A stretch of DNA of 64,000 nt from Achromobacter dolens (lineage in GTDB: Bacteria > Pseudomonadota > Gammaproteobacteria > Burkholderiales > Burkholderiaceae_B), in the NCBI RefSeq assembly GCF_902859745.1, contig NZ_CADIJW010000010.1:62001-126000 (forward strand). Reading direction: 5' to 3'. The position numbers were made by a program, and so were the translations under genes. Within the stretch, counting starts at the first letter, position 1, and each line of letters opens with the position of its first letter. Below, one piece after another: positions 59,791-64,000 of the stretch. The notes beneath the pieces are model-generated. The model saw nothing but the letters and a program-made list of their open reading frames with translations, made no database searches and had not been told where the DNA came from.

Positions 59791-59836
59791 GTAACGCAAT
59801 ACCCCAAGTTACAAACAACGTACTACCCGACGTTAC
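59791..59836. promoter_or_regulatory. GTTAC repeats upstream of D-malate dehydrogenase gene
   Basis: GTAAC (59791-59795) and GTTAC (59808-59812) form a dyad with a 12-base spacer, and GTTAC recurs at 59832-59836. A LysR-type site is possible; the evidence is weak. Confidence 0.3.
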
Positions 59837-59876
59837 AGCGCCGGGTACAGTTTGTTCCGGAGATGGAATACAGAAT

Positions 59877-61400
59877 TCAGCGACGCGTCTTGGAGCCCAG
59901 CAGCGATCCCAGGATGCCGCGCGCCAGTTGCGTCGCGATCGAACGCGCCGTGCTCTTGGCGAAAGTCTGCACCACCCCATCGCGCTTGCCGCCGCGCGGG
60001 CCGGTGGAGCCGAACAGCACATCGTTCAGGCTGTCCATCAGGCCGCCGCCCTGCGCCTGGCCCGGCGCGCCGCCCGCAGTCGGCGTCGGCGCGGCCTTCC
60101 CGGACGCCTGATCGGCCGGGGCCGCGGCGCGTCCGGCCAGCACTTCGTAAGCGGATTCGCGGTCGATGGCCTTGTCATACTTGGCCGACATCGGGCTGCC
60201 CTGGCGCAGGGCCAGGCGCTCGGCGTCGGTGGCCGGGCCGATGCGGCTGCCTGGCGGCACGATCCAGGCGCGCTCGGTCGGCATCGGGCGGCCCTTGGCA
60301 TCCAGCAGCGAGACCAGCGCTTCGCCCACGCCCAGTTCGGTGATGGCCGCCTCGATATCCAGTCCCGGATTGGGCCGCATGGTCTGGGCCGCGGTCTTGA
60401 CAGCCTTCTGGTCGCGCGGCGTGAAGGCGCGCAAGGCGTGCTGCACCCGGTTGCCCAACTGGCCCAGCACGGTGTCCGGAATGTCCAGCGGGTTCTGCGT
60501 CACGAAATAGACGCCCACGCCCTTGGAACGCACCAGCCGCACCACCTGTTCGATCTTGGTCAGCAACGCTGGCGGCGCGTCGTTGAACAGCAGGTGCGCC
60601 TCGTCGAAGAAGAACACCAGATTGGGCTGGTCGACGTCGCCCACTTCCGGCAGTTTCTCGTACAGGTCGGCCAGCAGCCACAGCAGGAAGATGGCGTACA
60701 GCCGCGGCGCCTGCATCAGTTTGTCGGCGGCCAGCACGTTGACGATGCCACGTCCCTGGGCGTCGGTGCGCATCAGGTCGGCGACGTCCAGCATCGGCTC
60801 GCCGAAGAATTTCTCGGCGCCCTGCGACTCCAACGCCAGCAGGCCGCGCTGGATCGCGCCGACGCTGGCGGCGGACACGTTGCCATAGCGGGTCTTGAGC
60901 TCGGCGGCGCGGTCGGCGACGTTCTGCAGCATGGCGCGCAGGTCTTTCAGGTCCAGCAGCAGTTGGCCTTCGTCATCCGCCACCTTGAACACCAGCGTCA
61001 GCACGCCTTCCTGGGTGTCGTTCAGCTCGAGGATGCGCGCAAGCAGCAGCGGCCCCATGTCGGTGATGGTGGCGCGCACCGGCGTGCCTTGCTCGCCGAA
61101 CACGTCCCACAGCGCGACCGGGCTGGCGCCCCAGGCCGGCTCGTCCAGGCCCAGGTTCTTGAGCCGCTCCTGCAGCTTGGGGCTGGCCGCCCCCGCCTGC
61201 GAAATGCCGGTCAGGTCGCCCTTGACGTCGGCCATGAAGACCGGCGTGCCGATGCGGGAGAAGGATTCGGCCAGCACCTGCAGGGTGACGGTCTTGCCGG
61301 TACCGGTGGCGCCAGTGATGCAGCCGTGGCGGTTGGCCAGGGCGGGCAAGAGGGCCAATTCGGTCTGCGCGTTCTTGGCGATGACGATGGGATTGGGCAT
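59877..61400 (-). CDS. HerA/YjgR-like ATPase (DUF853)
   Basis: A 507-aa P-loop ATPase of the HerA-FtsK superfamily. Walker [12 protein letters not shown] lies at residues 30-40 and Walker [13 protein letters not shown] near residue 260. The family end is basic, with [23 protein letters not shown] Pro/Gly-rich stretch near residues 425-445 is probably a flexible linker. The role of YjgR-like proteins is unknown; a DNA-related motor is an inference from the superfamily. No NurA partner is nearby. Confidence 0.85.
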   Translation of the reverse strand: MPNPIVIAKNAQTELALLPALANRHGCITGATGTGKTVTLQVLAESFSRIGTPVFMADVKGDLTGISQAGAASPKLQERLKNLGLDEPAWGASPVALWDVFGEQGTPVRATITDMGPLLLARILELNDTQEGVLTLVFKVADDEGQLLLDLKDLRAMLQNVADRAAELKTRYGNVSAASVGAIQRGLLALESQGAEKFFGEPMLDVADLMRTDAQGRGIVNVLAADKLMQAPRLYAIFLLWLLADLYEKLPEVGDVDQPNLVFFFDEAHLLFNDAPPALLTKIEQVVRLVRSKGVGVYFVTQNPLDIPDTVLGQLGNRVQHALRAFTPRDQKAVKTAAQTMRPNPGLDIEAAITELGVGEALVSLLDAKGRPMPTERAWIVPPGSRIGPATDAERLALRQGSPMSAKYDKAIDRESAYEVLAGRAAAPADQASGKAAPTPTAGGAPGQAQGGGLMDSLNDVLFGSTGPRGGKRDGVVQTFAKSTARSIATQLARGILGSLLGSKTRR

Positions 61401-61559
61401 GGACTGCTCTCCGGACCGGAATGACTCAGATGCCCAAGTGTAGAGCCTGCGATGACGCTTGTGCGCGTGGCAATATGGACACAGGCGGCCCGCTCCCGGG
61501 CGCGGAGGCCGCCGGCACGGTAAAATGCCGTTTTTGCAGACAATTTATCCTGGGAAGCC

Positions 61560-62291
61560 ATGGCCGGACACAGCAAATGGGCCAATATTCAGCACCGCAA
61601 AGGCCGTCAAGACGCCAAACGCGGAAAGCTCTGGACCAAGATCATTCGTGAAATCACCGTGGCGGCGCGCGCCGGCGGCCCCGACCCGGACAGCAACCCG
61701 CGCTTGCGCATGGCCTGGGACAAGGCCACCGACGCCAACATGCCCAAGGACAACATCCAGCGCGCCATCCAGCGCGGCGCGGGCGGCGCGGACGGCGAAG
61801 CGTACGAAGAAGTGCGCTACGAGGGCTACGGCATCGGCGGCGCGGCGGTCATCGTCGACTGCATGACCGACAACCGCACCCGCACCGTGGCCGAAGTGCG
61901 CCACGCCTTCGCCAAGAACGGCGGCAACCTGGGCCAGGAAGGCTCGGTCGCCTTCATGTTCAAGCACTGCGGCCAATTCGTGTTCGCCCCCGGCACGCCG
62001 GAAGACAAGGTCATGGAAGCCGCGCTCGAGGCCGGCGCCGAAGACGTCGCCACCGACGAGGAAGGCGTGATCGAAGTCATCTGCGCCCCGACCGACTACG
62101 CCGCCGTGCGCAAGGCGTTCGACGACGCCGGCCTGAAGGCCGAAGTCGACGGCATCGTCATGAAGGCCCTGAACGAAACCGAACTGGCCGGCGAAGACGC
62201 CATCAAGATGCAGAAGCTGCTCGACGCCCTGGAAGGCCTGGACGACGTGCAGGAAGTCTATACCACCGTCATTTTCGACGAAGCGCAGTAA
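61560..62291 (+). CDS. YebC/PmpR-family DNA-binding regulator
   Basis: A 243-aa protein with the family start [23 protein letters not shown] and the central [20 protein letters not shown]. Members act as transcriptional regulators or, as shown for YebC, help translation through polyproline stretches. It has GGGAAGCC just before the ATG. A 159-base gap upstream carries no recognisable element. It precedes purD, but 156 bases and a strong hairpin separate them. Confidence 0.96.
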   Translation: MAGHSKWANIQHRKGRQDAKRGKLWTKIIREITVAARAGGPDPDSNPRLRMAWDKATDANMPKDNIQRAIQRGAGGADGEAYEEVRYEGYGIGGAAVIVDCMTDNRTRTVAEVRHAFAKNGGNLGQEGSVAFMFKHCGQFVFAPGTPEDKVMEAALEAGAEDVATDEEGVIEVICAPTDYAAVRKAFDDAGLKAEVDGIVMKALNETELAGEDAIKMQKLLDALEGLDDVQEVYTTVIFDEAQ

Positions 62292-62360
62292 CTTTCCGCA
62301 GTCTTTTTCCATTACCCCGGCGCGCTGCGGGCTTATGCCTTCCAGGCGCCGCGCTGTCAC

Positions 62361-62384
62361 CGGATCCGGGCCCGCCCGGATCCG
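62361..62384 (+). other. Hairpin between yebC and purD
   Basis: A perfect 10-bp GC stem (CGGATCCGGG/CCCGGATCCG, loop cccg) without a T tract lies in the 156-base gap, 64 bases before purD. Confidence 0.5.
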
Positions 62385-62447
62385 TGGCCTATTTCTCGGG
62401 CAGGTGTCTGACGACACTCGACTGGCAACCTTAAGAATCACGCAACA

Positions 62448-63755
62448 ATGAAACTCCTGGTAATTGGCTCGGGCGGCCGCGAACATGCCCTCGCCTGGCG
62501 ACTGGCCCGCTCCCCCCGCGTACACAAGGTGTACGTGGCGCCGGGCAACGGCGGCACGCAACGGGCCGAGCAGATGGAAAACATCCCGCTCACCAATGCC
62601 GAGGAATTGGCCGATTTCGTCCAGCGCGAAGGCATCGCACTGACGGTCGTGGGCCCCGAGGCGCCGCTGGCCGCCGGTGTGGTCGACGTCTTCCGCGCCC
62701 GCGGCCTGAAGATCTTCGGCCCGACCAAGGCCGCCGCGCAACTGGAAAGCTCCAAGGACTACGCCAAGGCCTTCATGGTCCGGCACAACATCCCGACCGC
62801 GCGCTATGCCACCTTCACCGACCCGGCCCAGGCGCATGCCTACATCGACCAGGAAGGCGCCCCCATCGTGATCAAGGCCGACGGCCTGGCCGCCGGCAAG
62901 GGCGTGGTGGTCGCCGCCACGCTCGAAGAGGCCCACGCCGCCGTCGACGCCATGCTGGGCGACGGCTCCATGGGCGAAGCCGGGGCGCGCGTCGTCATCG
63001 AGGAATGCCTGGTCGGCGAGGAAGCCAGCTTCATCGTCATGTGCGACGGCCGCAATGTGCTGGCGCTGGCCACCAGCCAGGACCACAAGCGCCTGCAGGA
63101 CGGCGACCAGGGCCCGAACACCGGCGGCATGGGCGCCTACTCGCCCGCCCCGATCGTCACGCCCGAGCTGCACCACCGCATCATGCGCGAAATCATCCTG
63201 CCGACCGTGCAGGGCATGACGCGCGACGGCATCCCCTACACCGGCTTCCTGTACGCCGGCCTGATGATCGCCCCCGGCGATGATCCCGACCGCGACATCA
63301 AGACGCTGGAATTCAACTGCCGCATGGGCGACCCGGAAACCCAGCCGATCATGATGCGCGTCAAGAGCGACCTGCTGGACGCGCTCGAGCACGCCGTCGA
63401 GGGCACGCTGGACCAGGCCGACATCACCTGGGACCGCCGCACCGCCCTGGGCGTGGTGCTGGCCTCGCACAACTATCCCAACACCCCGCGCACCGGCGAC
63501 GTCATCCGCGGCCTGCCCGCCGACGCCGACGACTGCATGGTGTTCCACGCGGCCACCCGCCTGGAAGGCGACGAAACCCAGACCACCGGCGGCCGCGTGC
63601 TGTGCGTCACGGCGCTGGGCGACTCGGTCAAGATGGCGCGCGACCGTGTGTACGAAGCCATCGACGGCATCCACTTCGACGGCCGCCAGTACCGCAGCGA
63701 CATCGGCTGGCGCGCGCTCAAGCCGTCGCAGCAGAAGCCCAAGTCCAACGCGTAA
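62448..63755 (+). CDS. purD: Phosphoribosylamine-glycine ligase
   Basis: A 435-aa ATP-grasp enzyme of purine synthesis that joins glycine to phosphoribosylamine. The N-domain starts MKLLVIGSGGREHALAW. The ATP-grasp core contains IKADGLAAGKGVVVA near residue 145 and the C-domain keeps EFNCRMGDPETQPIM. It is followed after 12 bases by hemF. Confidence 0.98.
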   Translation: MKLLVIGSGGREHALAWRLARSPRVHKVYVAPGNGGTQRAEQMENIPLTNAEELADFVQREGIALTVVGPEAPLAAGVVDVFRARGLKIFGPTKAAAQLESSKDYAKAFMVRHNIPTARYATFTDPAQAHAYIDQEGAPIVIKADGLAAGKGVVVAATLEEAHAAVDAMLGDGSMGEAGARVVIEECLVGEEASFIVMCDGRNVLALATSQDHKRLQDGDQGPNTGGMGAYSPAPIVTPELHHRIMREIILPTVQGMTRDGIPYTGFLYAGLMIAPGDDPDRDIKTLEFNCRMGDPETQPIMMRVKSDLLDALEHAVEGTLDQADITWDRRTALGVVLASHNYPNTPRTGDVIRGLPADADDCMVFHAATRLEGDETQTTGGRVLCVTALGDSVKMARDRVYEAIDGIHFDGRQYRSDIGWRALKPSQQKPKSNA

Positions 63756-63767
63756 CCGGAAGCGCCG

Positions 63768-64000
63768 ATGAACGCCTTGCCCGTCGCCGACGTCCGCGGC
63801 TACCTCACCGGCCTGCAAGCCCGCATCGTCGCCGCGCTGGAGGCCGCCGAAGGCGGCCCCTTCCGCAGCGACGAATGGGTCAGGCCCGAAGGCGGCGGCG
63901 GCCTGTCGCGCCTGCTCGAAGGCGGCCAGTTGTTCGAGCGCGCCGGCGTGCTGTTCAGCCACGTCCAGGGTTCGAAGCTGCCGCCGTCGGCCAGCGCGCA
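63768..64000 (+). CDS. hemF: Coproporphyrinogen III oxidase, 5' part (cut by window end)
   Basis: 77 complete codons are visible: [17 protein letters not shown], then [34 protein letters not shown] and PPSASA. These match the N-terminus of the oxygen-dependent HemF, which makes protoporphyrinogen IX in heme synthesis. The GEGGGG-type loop and FERAGV segment are diagnostic. It starts 12 bases after purD. Confidence 0.93.
   Translation, partial: MNALPVADVRGYLTGLQARIVAALEAAEGGPFRSDEWVRPEGGGGLSRLLEGGQLFERAGVLFSHVQGSKLPPSASA

Noticed and set aside
59785-60111. Plus-strand LysR-like regulator upstream of the D-malate dehydrogenase gene
   Set aside because: The open frame there lies mostly over the end of the HerA-like gene and shows no helix-turn-helix.

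Overview
The window is about 64 kb of high-GC chromosomal DNA from a betaproteobacterium, most likely an Alcaligenaceae member (Bordetella or Achromobacter type). The basis is the protein sequences, the mix of housekeeping blocks and the GC-rich coding style. I see no prophage, insertion sequence, CRISPR array, rRNA or tRNA. Both ends cut genes: valS at the left and hemF at the right.

Layout, left to right. (1) 1-6.3 kb: the end of valS with its terminator, then a minus-strand operon for a PuuR-type XRE-cupin regulator, a polar amino-acid/amine ABC transporter (binding protein, permease, ATPase) and a PuuB-like FAD oxidoreductase. (2) 6.5-17.3 kb: rpsP-rimM-trmD, a small exported protein, alaS with an overlapping TusA-like gene, a VirB9-like lipoprotein, a UgpB-like binding protein beside dadA, a ferredoxin-type NAD(P)H reductase and panD. 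(3) 17.4-18.8 kb: a guanidinium exporter gene (gdx) behind a well-formed guanidine-II (mini-ykkC) riboswitch, and a MOSC protein. (4) 19-22.9 kb: a complete ectoine/hydroxyectoine operon, ectR-ectA-ectB-ectC-ectD. (5) 23-27.4 kb: an RpiR regulator with a class III aminotransferase, then TetR plus a DUF418 membrane protein. (6) 27.5-42.3 kb: parE, a YcxB-like membrane protein and parC, then trxA, rho, a yhdP-like gene, glnE and queH. (7) 42.4-49.4 kb: an aromatic amine dehydrogenase cluster with regulator, monoheme cytochrome, aauA-aauD-aauE-aauB, an outer-membrane protein and an aldehyde dehydrogenase. (8) 49.6-57.6 kb: a quinone oxidoreductase, two EamA transporters, and a MarR-controlled tripartite efflux system (NodT-type outer-membrane factor, EmrA, EmrB). 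(9) 57.7-64 kb: a WaaZ-like Kdo transferase, a D-malate/tartrate dehydrogenase, a HerA/YjgR-like ATPase, a YebC regulator, purD and the start of hemF.

The accessory regions fit a metabolically flexible soil or host-associated organism: osmoprotection by ectoines, guanidinium export, oxidation of aromatic amines through a tryptophan-tryptophylquinone enzyme and an aldehyde dehydrogenase, polyamine/amino-acid uptake and drug efflux.

The most informative non-coding signals are the gdx promoter-riboswitch, two matching 18-bp palindromes that link the MarR gene to its efflux operon, a 22-bp perfect-arm palindrome before rpiR, a promoter/operator pair before ectR, a 28-bp palindrome abutting the XRE gene, and a tandem 24-bp repeat before trxA. 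Nothing here looks like a wholly unknown multi-gene system. The least explained items are the aromatic amine cluster (no MauG-type maturase nearby and a cytochrome without any methionine after its heme site), a secreted protein with no canonical start codon, and several orphan genes.
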